Below are positions 8,228 to 16,235 of a stretch of DNA of 64,000 nucleotides, piece after piece. Each line of letters starts with the position of its first letter. Positions within the stretch are counted from its first letter, which is position 1. Made by a program: the position numbers and the translations under genes. The notes beneath the pieces were generated by a model that saw nothing but the letters and a program-made list of their open reading frames with translations, was not told the origin of the DNA and did not search any database. The DNA comes from CAYVLA01 sp964549615 [NCBI: uncultured Thermococci archaeon] (lineage in GTDB: Archaea; CAYQAE01; CAYVLA01), in the NCBI GenBank assembly GCA_964549615.1, contig CAZJVP010000104.1, positions 57,919 to 121,918 of the forward strand. The letters are read 5' to 3'.

Positions 8228-9265
8228 TCAGCGCTTTCCAACACCGATCAGGCCGAGCTTCGCCGCCAATTTCTGCCTCGCACTCACTAGGACAGCGATC
8301 TTGCGCATTGCCAAGGAATAGCCCTCTTCCTGCCCCAGCAGGTCGGCAAGGGGGCGGAAACCGCAATCGGGCGAGAAAACCACATTCTCGACGCCGTAGC
8401 GACTTATCGCGCCTTCCATCTTTCTTTCGACGACGGCCGTGGGCTCCACCCCGTCCTGGTCGTTCGTGGGACTTGTGCTAACCACGCCCACGGACAGAAC
8501 CTTTGAGTAGGATTCTGGCTCATCTGGCTCGTAGGACTCGAAGTTGTGATCCATCCTCGAGAACTCGTGGCTTATGATCTTCGCGCTGGTTCCGAGAAGG
8601 ATCTCGGAGAGCTGCCTTCCGATCCCGCCGCACACGTGGATGCATGGGATCGTCCTTACGCCGTGCAAGGTTTCATCCAGGGTCTCGGCTACCAGGTCGG
8701 TGGCCTGCGCCCGGCTCATGGATAGCTCAAGGAGGTTCGTGCGCTTGCCGATTAGGACGGAAAGAAAGGGCTCGTCCACGCTGACGATCGAGCTCAGCGT
8801 CGAGTACCTTGCGCAGACCTTGTGGACGTATCCGGCCAGCTTCTCGATCACCCAAGGATGTTCCACCACGAGATCAAGGTAGCCGGAAGGGAAGGGCTTC
8901 TTCTTCGCGCCCTCGACCTTAAGCACGCTCGAGAGCGTGAACGGCCCCGTCACGCAGGCTTTGAGCGGGATCGTCCCTTTCTTGCCCCTGAGGATCTCGT
9001 GCGCGTCCTCGACCCAACGGCGGACCTCCTTGGTCACCACGGGCTGGAAATCCTGGGTGATCTCGAATCCATTTCCCTCGCGCCGGATGGTGGCCCCGTC
9101 CACCAGGGGGTCCAGGAACATGCTGTTCATATCGGCCAACTGCGGATAACTCACGAAATCGAGCCCGGCCTTGACCTGGTCGTCAATCGCCCTAGCGAAG
9201 TTGGCCCGGTTATTGGCCAGCGGAAAGCTTCCTATGAGGTTAGTCGCCAAGGGCGGGAGCTTCAA
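8228..9265 (-). CDS. metE: Cobalamin-independent methionine synthase, archaeal short form (MetE core)
   Basis: A 345-residue protein matching only the C-terminal, zinc-containing half of bacterial MetE, as is usual in archaea. The N-terminus (LATNLIGSFPL) fits the family. Zinc ligands are expected in HVCGG and in PDCGF, and VSVDEPFLS lies in the substrate region. In archaea the methyl donor is probably a methylated corrinoid protein and not a polyglutamyl folate; that is family knowledge. The start is TTG at 9265 with a TATA box at 9300-9309. It heads the run of minus-strand genes down to 5752. Confidence 0.85.
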   Translation of the reverse strand: MKLPPLATNLIGSFPLANNRANFARAIDDQVKAGLDFVSYPQLADMNSMFLDPLVDGATIRREGNGFEITQDFQPVVTKEVRRWVEDAHEILRGKKGTIPLKACVTGPFTLSSVLKVEGAKKKPFPSGYLDLVVEHPWVIEKLAGYVHKVCARYSTLSSIVSVDEPFLSVLIGKRTNLLELSMSRAQATDLVAETLDETLHGVRTIPCIHVCGGIGRQLSEILLGTSAKIISHEFSRMDHNFESYEPDEPESYSKVLSVGVVSTSPTNDQDGVEPTAVVERKMEGAISRYGVENVVFSPDCGFRPLADLLGQEEGYSLAMRKIAVLVSARQKLAAKLGLIGVGKR

Positions 9266-9299
9266 GCCGGGGATTCCTTTGAGGGAAGAGCCCCGAGCT

Positions 9300-9309
9300 C
9301 TATTAAATG
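9300..9309 (-). promoter_or_regulatory. TATA box upstream of metE
   Basis: The minus strand reads TCATTTAATA, a good archaeal TATA element. It is about 40 bases before the TTG start at 9265, so a leader of roughly 10-15 bases is expected. It probably drives the four-gene metE run. Confidence 0.5.
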
Positions 9310-9343
9310 ATTGTCAAGCAGGTTGACCCGAACGAGCGTTGTC

Positions 9344-9661
9344 TCAGTCCTGTCCTTTGGCCCTGATGACCGTCATGCTCGCCGAGGCCAGAGCCGGCGC
9401 AACGAAGGCCAGGCATACTATCCTAACCTGCAAGCTGGGCACGTACAGCCCCAGCCCCGCCAGGAAGGCGATCGATACGGATCGCCTGAAATTCCAAGAG
9501 ACGAAGGCCTTGTACAGCCAGAACCACACGATCAGCAGGAGAAGCCCGAAGAGGACTGCCATGTAACCTACGGCGAGGTAGCGCGTGAGCACGAGCAGTG
9601 CCACTAGGTCCACGATGACGAGCAGGGTGCTACGCGCGTCCAACGCCACCCCGGGCTTCAC
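9344..9661 (-). CDS. Small hydrophobic membrane protein, unknown
   Basis: A 105-residue protein with about four hydrophobic segments (residues 12-28, 33-50, 58-76, 80-98) and few charges between them. No family recognised. The start is GTG at 9661, 7 bases after porB, so it may be the last gene of the por operon. Nothing in it suggests redox cofactor binding, and its link to pyruvate oxidation is only positional. Confidence 0.6.
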   Translation of the reverse strand: MKPGVALDARSTLLVIVDLVALLVLTRYLAVGYMAVLFGLLLLIVWFWLYKAFVSWNFRRSVSIAFLAGLGLYVPSLQVRIVCLAFVAPALASASMTVIRAKGQD

Positions 9662-9668
9662 CTCAGAA

Positions 9669-10616
9669 CTAGAGGGAAGCCAGGGCTTTTAACCTCTCCC
9701 AGTCCTTGTCCACTTTCGCCTGGGCAGCCTCGATGATCGGCCTGTTCTTCTCGGTGAAAAGGTGCCTGAACCGGCCCTGCATGCGCAGCCAGTCCTCGAG
9801 GGGCCTCTTCTGGACCTTTCCCTCGGCGATCCTTTGGGTGACGCCGTTGAGGACGTACTTGCCCTCGATAACCTCGTAGAGGGGCCAGATGCAGGTCTCC
9901 ACGGCTGCCTTTCCGAGCTCCACCCACTGGGTCGTTTCCGCCCTCCATCCCCGAGGACAGGGGGAAAGGATGTTGAGGAAAGTGGGCCCTTCGGTTTCTA
10001 TCGCCCTGTTCGCTTTGTTGATTAGGTCCATGTAGTATGATGGGGTTGCCTGAGCCGCGTAGGGGATATCGTGGGCAGCAACGATCTGGGTGAGGTTCTT
10101 CTTGTATCCCCTCTTGCCCGGTTCGACCTCGCCGCATGGGCTGGTCGTGGTGTGCGCCCCGATGGGCGTGGCGCTGCTGCGTTGAATGCCGGTGTTCATG
10201 TAGGCCTCGTTATCGTAGCAAACGTACGTGAAGTCGTGCCCCCTCTCCAGAGCTCCCGAAAGCGCCTGGAGGCCGATGTCGTAGGTTCCGCCGTCCCCGC
10301 CGAAGGCTATGAACCTTATCTTCCTGTCTGCGGGTATCTTGCCGCGCTTCTTGAGCGCGCGATACATGGTCTCGACGCCGCTTATGGTGGCCGCGGAGTT
10401 CTCAAAGGCGTTGTGGATGAAGGGGATCTCCCAAGCGGTGAACGGGTAGATCGTGGTTGCGACCTCAAGGCAACCCGTCGCGCAACACGCCACGATCGGA
10501 AGGTCGGTGGACAGGAGTATCTGTCTCACGGCGACCGAGGCCCCACAACCGGCGCACAATCGGTGGCCGGGGGAAAGCCTTTCCTTCCTCGTTGAAAGCG
10601 TCTTCAGACTTGGCAT
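9669..10616 (-). CDS. porB: Pyruvate:ferredoxin oxidoreductase, beta subunit (PorB)
   Basis: Thiamine-diphosphate subunit of 2-oxoacid:ferredoxin oxidoreductase. The N-terminal PGHRLCAGCGAS motif supplies cluster ligands, and FGGDGGTYDIG lies in the ThDP/Mg site. A third Cys-containing region (ATTTSPCGEVEPGKR) matches pyruvate-type PorB. At 315 residues it has family size. It follows porA after 12 bases as the fourth gene of porC-porD-porA-porB. The complex interconverts pyruvate plus CoA and acetyl-CoA plus CO2 with ferredoxin. Confidence 0.92.
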   Translation of the reverse strand: MPSLKTLSTRKERLSPGHRLCAGCGASVAVRQILLSTDLPIVACCATGCLEVATTIYPFTAWEIPFIHNAFENSAATISGVETMYRALKKRGKIPADRKIRFIAFGGDGGTYDIGLQALSGALERGHDFTYVCYDNEAYMNTGIQRSSATPIGAHTTTSPCGEVEPGKRGYKKNLTQIVAAHDIPYAAQATPSYYMDLINKANRAIETEGPTFLNILSPCPRGWRAETTQWVELGKAAVETCIWPLYEVIEGKYVLNGVTQRIAEGKVQKRPLEDWLRMQGRFRHLFTEKNRPIIEAAQAKVDKDWERLKALASL

Positions 10617-10628
10617 CCAGTTCGCCTC

Positions 10629-11810
10629 CTACTCCCTCACTCCTAGGTATCTGACCCTCTGCTTCACCTTGCCGGTGGAGATTATCTCGGCTAGGTCCGC
10701 ATAGACTTTGGCGATGTCGGCTTGGCCGATGTCCCGGCCGCCAAGGCCGTAGACGTAGTTCACGATCTGGGGCCTGAAATCCTCGTCGAAGAGGGCATTT
10801 CTGACCTCGTTGAATACCGGTGCACCGTAGGCACCGAGGCCGTCGGACCTATCCAGTACAGCCACCGCTTTCACTCCATCAAGCAGCCTGACCATGTCAT
10901 CCTTCGGGAAGGGCCTGAAGCATCTCAGCTTGATCATGCCGACCTTCTTCCCGGCCCTGCGCATCGCCTTCACGGTCGCCCTGGTGGTACCTGCCGTGCT
11001 GCTCAGCACGATTATCGCCGACTCGGCATCATCCATGGCGTAGGGCTCCAGGAGAGAGTAGCGCCTGCCGGCAATCTTGCCGAACTCCTCGGAGACCTCG
11101 CGGACGACCGCCTCCGCGTGGGACATGGCATCGATCTCCTGCATCTTGTGTTCGAAGAAGTAGTCGTAGAGGTCGAGCGGCCCGTAGGTGACCGGATGCT
11201 CGATATCCAGCAACGGGTGGGTGGGCACATACTCGCCCACGAAATCCTTGACCACGTCGTCATCCAGAAGCTCCACCCTCTCCACCGCGTGGGAGGTTAT
11301 GAAGCCATCCATGCAGCACATCACCGGGAGCCTCAGGTCCTTGTGTTCGGCAATCCTGACTGCCTGGATGGTGTTGTCGTAGGCCTCCTGTGGGTTCTCC
11401 CCGTAGATCTGGAGCCACCCGGAGTCCCTAGCGCCCATCGTGTCGGAGTGGTCGCAGTGTATGTTTATTGGGCCTGACAAGGTCCTGTTTATCACGTTCA
11501 TGACGATCGGCAGGCGGTATCCGGCAGCGATGTACAGGATCTCCCACATGTAGGCCAGGCCCTGCGAGGAGGTCGCCGTCATGACGCGTCCCCCCGCTGC
11601 GCAGGCTCCCACGCATGCGCTCAGTGCGCTGTGCTCGGATTCGGCGACTATCAGCTCGGTCTGGACCGAGCCGTCGGCGACGAACTGCGAGAAGCTTTGC
11701 ATGAGCTCGGTCTGAGGGGTTATCGGGTAAGCCGCGACGACGTCCGGATCTATCTGCTTCATAGCATAGGCAGCGGCGTCGTCCCCATTCAAGGGAAGCA
11801 CTTTGGGCAT
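10629..11810 (-). CDS. porA: Pyruvate:ferredoxin oxidoreductase, alpha subunit (PorA)
   Basis: Carries the pyrimidine-binding half of the ThDP site. It opens MPKVLPLNGDDAAAYAMKQ and contains YPITPQTELMQ and the transketolase C-domain-like region near SSTAGTTRATVKAMR. About 393 residues, normal for the subunit. The ATG at 11810 is chosen because GGTGAG lies a few bases upstream; a GTG at 11819 overlapping the porD stop would add three residues. Third gene of the por operon. Confidence 0.92.
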   Translation of the reverse strand: MPKVLPLNGDDAAAYAMKQIDPDVVAAYPITPQTELMQSFSQFVADGSVQTELIVAESEHSALSACVGACAAGGRVMTATSSQGLAYMWEILYIAAGYRLPIVMNVINRTLSGPINIHCDHSDTMGARDSGWLQIYGENPQEAYDNTIQAVRIAEHKDLRLPVMCCMDGFITSHAVERVELLDDDVVKDFVGEYVPTHPLLDIEHPVTYGPLDLYDYFFEHKMQEIDAMSHAEAVVREVSEEFGKIAGRRYSLLEPYAMDDAESAIIVLSSTAGTTRATVKAMRRAGKKVGMIKLRCFRPFPKDDMVRLLDGVKAVAVLDRSDGLGAYGAPVFNEVRNALFDEDFRPQIVNYVYGLGGRDIGQADIAKVYADLAEIISTGKVKQRVRYLGVRE

Positions 11811-11815
11811 GCATC

Positions 11816-12097
11816 TCACCTCTCCGGTTCCATACGTATGGCCTTCTTCGGACAGACGGCCATGCAGATCCCACAGCCTTTGCAGTGATCTAGATCAAAC
11901 CCTTTGAACTTGCCATCCGCCACGACTATGGAGGAGTCGGGGCAGTTGATCCAGCAGGTGAGGCAGTTAGAGCACAGGTCCTTGTTGATCACTGGCCTCT
12001 GCGTGCGCCACTCGCCCGTCTTGTACTCCTTTGCGTTTCCAGCCGCCAGGATGAGCCCGCCGGGTGGGATCGTCTTCCACCCGGGTTTCTCGGTCAT
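11816..12097 (-). CDS. porD: Pyruvate:ferredoxin oxidoreductase, delta (ferredoxin-like) subunit (PorD)
   Basis: A 93-residue two-cluster ferredoxin subunit. The two [4Fe-4S] motifs are CSNCLTCWINCPDS and CKGCGICMAVCP. It moves electrons from the ThDP site to external ferredoxin. The ATG overlaps the porC stop (ATGA), so translation is coupled. A usual length and gene position for the archaeal four-subunit enzyme. Confidence 0.93.
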   Translation of the reverse strand: MTEKPGWKTIPPGGLILAAGNAKEYKTGEWRTQRPVINKDLCSNCLTCWINCPDSSIVVADGKFKGFDLDHCKGCGICMAVCPKKAIRMEPER

Positions 12098-12663
12098 GCT
12101 TCCACCACCTCCTGATAGGCTCTCTCAAGCGCCCTCATGTTGGCTTGGATCACCTTCTCGTCGAGCTTGGACCCCAAGTGTCCACGTATCGATTGCTTGA
12201 CATTCTCGAGGCTGGTGACGCGCGAGGCCTTGACGAAGGCTCCGAGGCAGGTCGTGTTGGCGATGGGTCTCCCGATTTCCTCCTTGGCGATCTTGGTGGC
12301 GTCAACCGTTAGGATCCTGCCCGAGAACCCCGTCTTCTTTCGTACCTCTTCGGGCGACATGCTGGTGTTGACGAGCAGGGTACCTTCCTTGCGCAGGCCC
12401 TCCGTCACATCGGTTGAGCCGAGGAGGGTGGGATCGAGGACCACCACGTGGTCCGGGGAATAGACGTTGCTGTGCAGATCGATGGGCTCTTCGGAGAGCC
12501 GGTTAAATGCAAGCACCGGGGCGCCCATCCTCTCCGGGCCGTACTCTGGGAAGGATTGAACATATTTGCCATCCGCGATGGCGGCCTCGGCAAGGATCTC
12601 AGCGGCAGTCTTGACGCCCTGCCCGCCCCTGCCGTGCCAGCGAATTTCCACTACTCTGGCCAA
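12094..12663 (-). CDS. porC: Pyruvate:ferredoxin oxidoreductase, gamma subunit (PorC)
   Basis: First gene of the por operon. It opens with the family signature RWHGRGGQGVKTAAEILAEA (about residues 8-27), followed by SFPEYGPERMGAPV. 189 residues, normal for PorC. The start is TTG at 12663, preceded by a GGTGA Shine-Dalgarno-like string. A TATA-like box lies at 12699-12710. Confidence 0.92.
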   Translation of the reverse strand: MARVVEIRWHGRGGQGVKTAAEILAEAAIADGKYVQSFPEYGPERMGAPVLAFNRLSEEPIDLHSNVYSPDHVVVLDPTLLGSTDVTEGLRKEGTLLVNTSMSPEEVRKKTGFSGRILTVDATKIAKEEIGRPIANTTCLGAFVKASRVTSLENVKQSIRGHLGSKLDEKVIQANMRALERAYQEVVEA

Positions 12664-12698
12664 TCAATCACCACTTGGGCGCGGCCGGAAGGAAACCG

Positions 12699-12710
12699 CT
12701 TAAATCTTTT
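12699..12710 (-). promoter_or_regulatory. TATA box of the por operon
   Basis: The minus strand reads about AAAAGATTTAAG, centred some 40 bases before the TTG start of porC. That allows a short leader holding the GGTGA ribosome site. No operator is seen. Confidence 0.5.
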
Positions 12711-12728
12711 CTCGGGGGTCTGCCCGTA

Positions 12729-13217
12729 TCAGTCTTCGGCCCTGGTCAGGCTCAGGTTAACTTGGAACTCCTTGCTGGTCTCCGCAAGCGTGCCGGAGAT
12801 CTTGTCCGTGGCCACTATCCTGACTAGGTACGCCCCACTGAGAACGAGATTGCCCGTGTAATACGGGTACTTGTAGTAGATGTAGGTCGGCCTCTTGGTG
12901 GCATTGGTTTCATGTATCTCTTTCTCGTTCTTCTTCTCGAAGTAGATGTTCCCCGCGGCATCCGAGAGGGAGATGTCGATGCTGACCCAGAACTCGTAGT
13001 GTCGGTCGACCTTCCTGGTCCGGAATCCCGTGACCTCGGTGTAGAAGAAGACGGTCTCGTCATCGCCCAAGAGGTCATTCTCCACCATCGTGAAATTCCG
13101 GGGGCCATAGTACTCTGAGGCCAGCACGATGGGCCTGAGCTGAAGCTTCTGCTGGGTGATGCAAGCGCAGCACAGGATTGCCAGCGGAAGCGTAAGCGGA
13201 ATTGCTAGGGATTTCAT
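12729..13217 (-). CDS. Predicted secreted lipoprotein, unknown
   Basis: 162 residues. The N-terminus MKSLAIPLTLPLAILCCAC is a lipoprotein-type signal with Cys at about residues 16, 17 and 19. The rest is beta-rich with many aromatic residues (VFFYTEV, YEFWVSIDISL, PTYIYYKYPYYTG), like an immunoglobulin-like fold. It probably faces the outside, anchored by lipid. No family or partner recognised. It stands between the por operon and the ferritin/VIT1 fusion. Confidence 0.65.
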   Translation of the reverse strand: MKSLAIPLTLPLAILCCACITQQKLQLRPIVLASEYYGPRNFTMVENDLLGDDETVFFYTEVTGFRTRKVDRHYEFWVSIDISLSDAAGNIYFEKKNEKEIHETNATKRPTYIYYKYPYYTGNLVLSGAYLVRIVATDKISGTLAETSKEFQVNLSLTRAED

Positions 13218-13305
13218 GCCGGGTCTACCGCGTCGGCCACAAGGCGCACCCGGGTAATGATATGTCTTTCGGAGCCCACTCAGTGGCCGGCCTCGGGACT
13301 GGCCG

Positions 13306-14175
13306 TCATACGCCGGTTGGGAGGATCTCCCTGACTAGAAGGCCTATCAGGAAGCTGAGTCCGGCGACGCCCAGGCTGATGCCCGCCATCTCGAGGAATC
13401 GCCTCCTGAATGGCTGGTCCTTGGCGACCGAGATGTAGAAGCTGAAAACTAGGATAACCACTATCGCATTGAGGATCGTGAACGCCAACGCATGGTAGAT
13501 GTTCACGAAGACTAGGAAAGGCATGATCAAGAAGAGAACGGTCAAGACGTAGGCAACGCCAGTGTACACCATCGCCCGCCCAGGCTTCCTCGGACCGCCC
13601 TCCGACTTGGTGGATAGGTATTCTGACGCAGCCATCGAGAAGGATGCCGCTATTCCGGTTATCAACCCCGCGACGGCAACGAGACGTGTGGTCCGGAGGG
13701 CAAAACTCAACCCGGCAAGGGCGCCGGTAAGCTCGACTAGGGCATCGTTGAGTCCTAGGACGACGGACCCTACGTATCTCAGTCTCTCCTCGTCTAACAG
13801 GCCTAGAAGTTGCTTCTCGTGGTCCTGCTCATCCGTCATGACGTCCTTGATTCCGGGCAGATGGCCCGCCATGCGCTGGTAAGCGGCCTGGGCCCTTCCC
13901 TCCCCCCTCTCCATGAGCTTGAGGGCGAAGGTGATGCCCAAGACCTTTGAGATGAGCATGAATTTGTAATACCCTGTGCGGCTCGGCGCAACATCGATCC
14001 CGGTGTTCTCTCTGAAGAAACTGTAATGCTTCAGCTCGTCCTCGGCCACCCTTTCGAGGATCTGGCTGTTGTGCGGATCGCGGACGGACTTTGCTAGCTT
14101 GCTGTATACCCGGTGTTCGGTGATCTCATTTCTCTGCGCGGCTATTAGCCTTCTCGCTAGGTTTTCTGGTTCCAT
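13306..14175 (-). CDS. Ferritin-like/VIT1 (CCC1) family fusion, predicted metal transporter
   Basis: The N-terminal ~130 residues form a rubrerythrin-like helical domain with Glu/His candidates (NEITEHRVYSKLA, EDELKHYSFF, DEQDHEKQLL). They are followed by a VIT1/CCC1 membrane domain of about five segments (GLNDALVELTGALAG, AASFSMAASEYLSTKSE). In plants and yeast VIT1/CCC1 proteins store Fe2+ or Mn2+; here export or sequestration is likely, with the ferritin-like domain sensing or delivering metal. ATG 14175 is chosen because family similarity begins there (MEPENLARR) and a TATA box at 14198-14206 lies about 27 bases upstream. Confidence 0.85.
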   Translation of the reverse strand: MEPENLARRLIAAQRNEITEHRVYSKLAKSVRDPHNSQILERVAEDELKHYSFFRENTGIDVAPSRTGYYKFMLISKVLGITFALKLMERGEGRAQAAYQRMAGHLPGIKDVMTDEQDHEKQLLGLLDEERLRYVGSVVLGLNDALVELTGALAGLSFALRTTRLVAVAGLITGIAASFSMAASEYLSTKSEGGPRKPGRAMVYTGVAYVLTVLFLIMPFLVFVNIYHALAFTILNAIVVILVFSFYISVAKDQPFRRRFLEMAGISLGVAGLSFLIGLLVREILPTGV

Positions 14176-14197
14176 TGGCTCACGGAGGCGCCGCGTG

Positions 14198-14206
14198 CTA
14201 TTAAAG
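14198..14206 (-). promoter_or_regulatory. TATA box for the ferritin-like/VIT1 gene
   Basis: The minus strand reads CTTTAATAG, about 27 bases before the ATG at 14175, predicting a leaderless mRNA. It supports that start over longer readings. Confidence 0.6.
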
Positions 14207-14334
14207 TGGTGCGTGGCGTGGCTCCGTTGGACATTCGCAGGCTGCACCCCCAAGCGGGCAATACCGTGAGGTTCGTCCAGCCCCAGGTCCAAGACGGTGG
14301 CAATGCCAGCCCGGGGGCTCGACGATGCCCCGTG

Positions 14335-14350
14335 AAATTACATTTTAATT
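14335..14350 (+). promoter_or_regulatory. Putative promoter of the 5S rRNA gene
   Basis: The AT-rich run AAATTACATTTTAATT is the only such stretch in a GC-rich gap, 32-47 bases before the mature 5S end. Transcription would begin about 10 bases upstream of the mature 5' end, and a short precursor would then be trimmed. Confidence 0.5.
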
Positions 14351-14381
14351 CTGCCGTTGGGTTGTCTGTGCGCGAGGGGCA

Positions 14382-14536
14382 ACGAGCCGGCGGCCATAGG
14401 GGCCTGGAAACACCCGGTCTCATTCTTCTCGGAAACGATGAAGGAGGAACCCGAACCCGGAAGTTAAGCAGGCCTGCGTCCCTTGCTGTACTGAGGTGGG
14501 CGACCCCTCGGGAACCATGGGTCGCTGCCGGTTCGT
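14382..14536 (+). rRNA. 5S ribosomal RNA with inserted hairpin in loop C
   Basis: The diagnostic string CGAACCCGGAAGTTAAG lies at 14453-14469. Helix I is formed by 14382-14391 with 14527-14536 (one G-U pair), and helix II by GGCCTG with CAGGCC (14468-14473). The molecule is about 155 nt, near 26 nt longer than expected. The extra bases (about 14424-14449) sit inside loop C between CTCAT and CCCGAAC. They can fold as TTCTTC-TCG, a GAAA tetraloop, CGA-(T)-GAAGGA. No 16S, 23S or tRNA gene adjoins. The ends are estimated from pairing. Confidence 0.9.
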
Positions 14537-14550
14537 CCAATCTCGCAGAT

Positions 14551-15129
14551 CTAATCGCCGAGCGTTCTCTTTGCGGCCAGCACCCTTTGGGCCACGGTCA
14601 CCCAGGCTAGGATGCCGATGATGACGATGCCTGCCTGAAGGACGTTGACTTGGGTGGTCAGAGGGTGGAATATGCTGAAGAGAGCCAGCATCACCTGCCT
14701 TTCAGCCCGCTCCGCGATGCCGACCGCCATGCCCGTTGACCCGGCGGCTTCGCCTCTAGCCCTGCAGTAGGGAACGAGGAACGATCCGAAGACCGTCAGC
14801 ATTACCAGCCGCCAGTCCACGATCTCGGAGAGCGCGATCCCACCTAGGACGGCGAAGTCGGATATGCGGTCGAAAGTCGAGTCCAAGAAGCCCCCGAACC
14901 GAGAGACTCGACCGGTTATCCGTGCTACCGCCCCGTCCATCGCATCAAGCGCTCCGGAAGCCAACAAGACAACCCCACCGAGCTGCACCATTTTGAAGCG
15001 GTAGAGGACGGCGGCTACGATCGCGGTGAGAAGGCTGAGGGAGGTGACGGCGTTTGGGGGCAGAAAGGATATGCCTGCAGCAAGACGATCGAAGTACGCG
15101 TTGACTGTGCGACGGTATCTCGTGAGCAA
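14551..15129 (-). CDS. CDP-alcohol phosphatidyltransferase family membrane enzyme
   Basis: The active-site signature DAMDGAVARITGRVSRFGGF followed by LDSTFDRISD (about residues 62-91) matches D(x)2DG(x)2AR(x)nG(x)3D(x)3D of enzymes that swap CMP for an alcohol phosphate at the membrane. About 192 residues with six or so hydrophobic segments. In archaea the likely product is an archaetidylinositol phosphate or similar ether-lipid head group; the exact alcohol is unknown. The start is TTG at 15129, 28 bases after the PHP gene. The 3' end faces the 5S gene. Confidence 0.88.
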   Translation of the reverse strand: MLTRYRRTVNAYFDRLAAGISFLPPNAVTSLSLLTAIVAAVLYRFKMVQLGGVVLLASGALDAMDGAVARITGRVSRFGGFLDSTFDRISDFAVLGGIALSEIVDWRLVMLTVFGSFLVPYCRARGEAAGSTGMAVGIAERAERQVMLALFSIFHPLTTQVNVLQAGIVIIGILAWVTVAQRVLAAKRTLGD

Positions 15130-15157
15130 GGGGTTCGACGAGGCGAGTCCAGCGAGC

Positions 15158-16057
15158 CTAAAGATTGTTTCGCTTCAGCCGGCCCGAGCCGCTGTCTGCG
15201 AGGAAGTACGCTAGGGTGAAGTCGGCCAAGGTGAGGCCCAAGGACTTGACGAGTTCGGTCGGGTCCCTGAACTGCTGCGGGGTCTTGTGGTAGTCGCTGC
15301 CAAGGCTGAAGCCTAGGCCGAGGTGTTTCAGCCTCAGGCAGGTGCGACGCAGGAGCTTGAGCAGGTGGGGATGCGTCGCGGCCGTGTACAGGTCGCCGTA
15401 GTTTAGCTCTATGTATAGCCCGTCGGTCTCAACATGGTCGACGAAGCTGGCGATGTCTTCCGCCGTGAGGAGTTCTTCGTTCGCCAGGTCCCCCTTAGCA
15501 TGGATTGCAGTCCTGAGTTCCTGAAGGCGCCTGTGAAATGGATGGAATAGGACCGCTGGTTTGTTCAGCGGGCGGCACACGCTGAGGAGTTCCCGGGCCC
15601 TACGAGCCAGGTGTTCGCCCAACGAGGCGTTCTCATAGTGCCGATAGGTCGGGTCGTGGCAGCTGGTGTTCATGTGGCACCCCACGAAGTCAGGACGTCG
15701 AATGAAATCCCTGCTGACCCTGAGGATATCCCACTCGCCGACCTCCAGGCCGCTGTAGATCGAGGCAGTTCCACGGAAGGCGCTTTTCATCTCATCGACC
15801 TCCCTGTAGAAATCCATGAGTCCTTCCGTCGAGCTTCGGTAGATCACCTGACCATGTTCGGCCTTCAGAGCCGCATCCCCGATTTCATACAACTCGGAGT
15901 GGTCGAGCAACCCGAGAAAACTTATGCCGTTGTCGATGAAGCTCTGCACGAGGTGCTTCATCGGCACATCTCTCTCCTGCCCAGCATGGAGGTGAAGGTC
16001 TATCTCCTTGATGGATTTCGGAGGCGTTGGGTCAGGTGATCTCTTGGACCGAGACAT
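15158..16057 (-). CDS. PHP-domain protein
   Basis: Metal-binding motifs EIDLHLHAGQERD (about residues 18-30), LGLLDHSELY, VGCHMNTSCHD and LGSDYHKTPQQF indicate a PHP/amidohydrolase-like fold. Around 299 residues, with no added domain. Function is probably phosphoesterase; the substrate is unknown. ATG 16057 is preferred. A TTG at 16063 overlapping the stop of the upstream 44-codon gene would add two residues. With that small gene it appears to form a two-gene operon from the TATA box at 16217-16225. Confidence 0.75.
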   Translation of the reverse strand: MSRSKRSPDPTPPKSIKEIDLHLHAGQERDVPMKHLVQSFIDNGISFLGLLDHSELYEIGDAALKAEHGQVIYRSSTEGLMDFYREVDEMKSAFRGTASIYSGLEVGEWDILRVSRDFIRRPDFVGCHMNTSCHDPTYRHYENASLGEHLARRARELLSVCRPLNKPAVLFHPFHRRLQELRTAIHAKGDLANEELLTAEDIASFVDHVETDGLYIELNYGDLYTAATHPHLLKLLRRTCLRLKHLGLGFSLGSDYHKTPQQFRDPTELVKSLGLTLADFTLAYFLADSGSGRLKRNNL

Positions 16058-16059
16058 CG

Positions 16060-16194
16060 TCAACCCACGTCCTCTGATGAGTCCTGCACGGACACGGTGG
16101 TTGTGTCTGCTCTGCCAATATTCTCGCTAACGTCCCTAGCCGAATTGGCCAGATGTTCGACCGGATCACTATCTCCGCAGATCTCGGGCGGCAT
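16060..16194 (-). CDS. Small acidic protein (44 residues), unknown
   Basis: ATG at 16194, TGA at 16060-16062. The peptide (MPPEICGDSDPVEHLANSA...) is acidic and hydrophilic with a single Cys. A TATA box at 16217-16225 lies about 27 bases upstream of the ATG, and the stop abuts the PHP gene start. Promoter placement and operon fit argue that it is real. It is too short to recognise, and it could instead be a leader peptide for the PHP gene. Confidence 0.45.
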   Translation of the reverse strand: MPPEICGDSDPVEHLANSARDVSENIGRADTTTVSVQDSSEDVG

Positions 16195-16216
16195 GAGTTG
16201 TTCACCAAAGCGACGG

Positions 16217-16225
16217 GTATATGGT
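16217..16225 (-). promoter_or_regulatory. TATA box for the small acidic ORF / PHP gene
   Basis: The minus strand reads CCATATACC, about 27 bases before the ATG at 16194, in an otherwise GC-rich gap. It is the only TATA-like site between the PIG-L and PHP genes on this strand. Confidence 0.45.
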
Positions 16226-16235
16226 CCTTTTCGGG

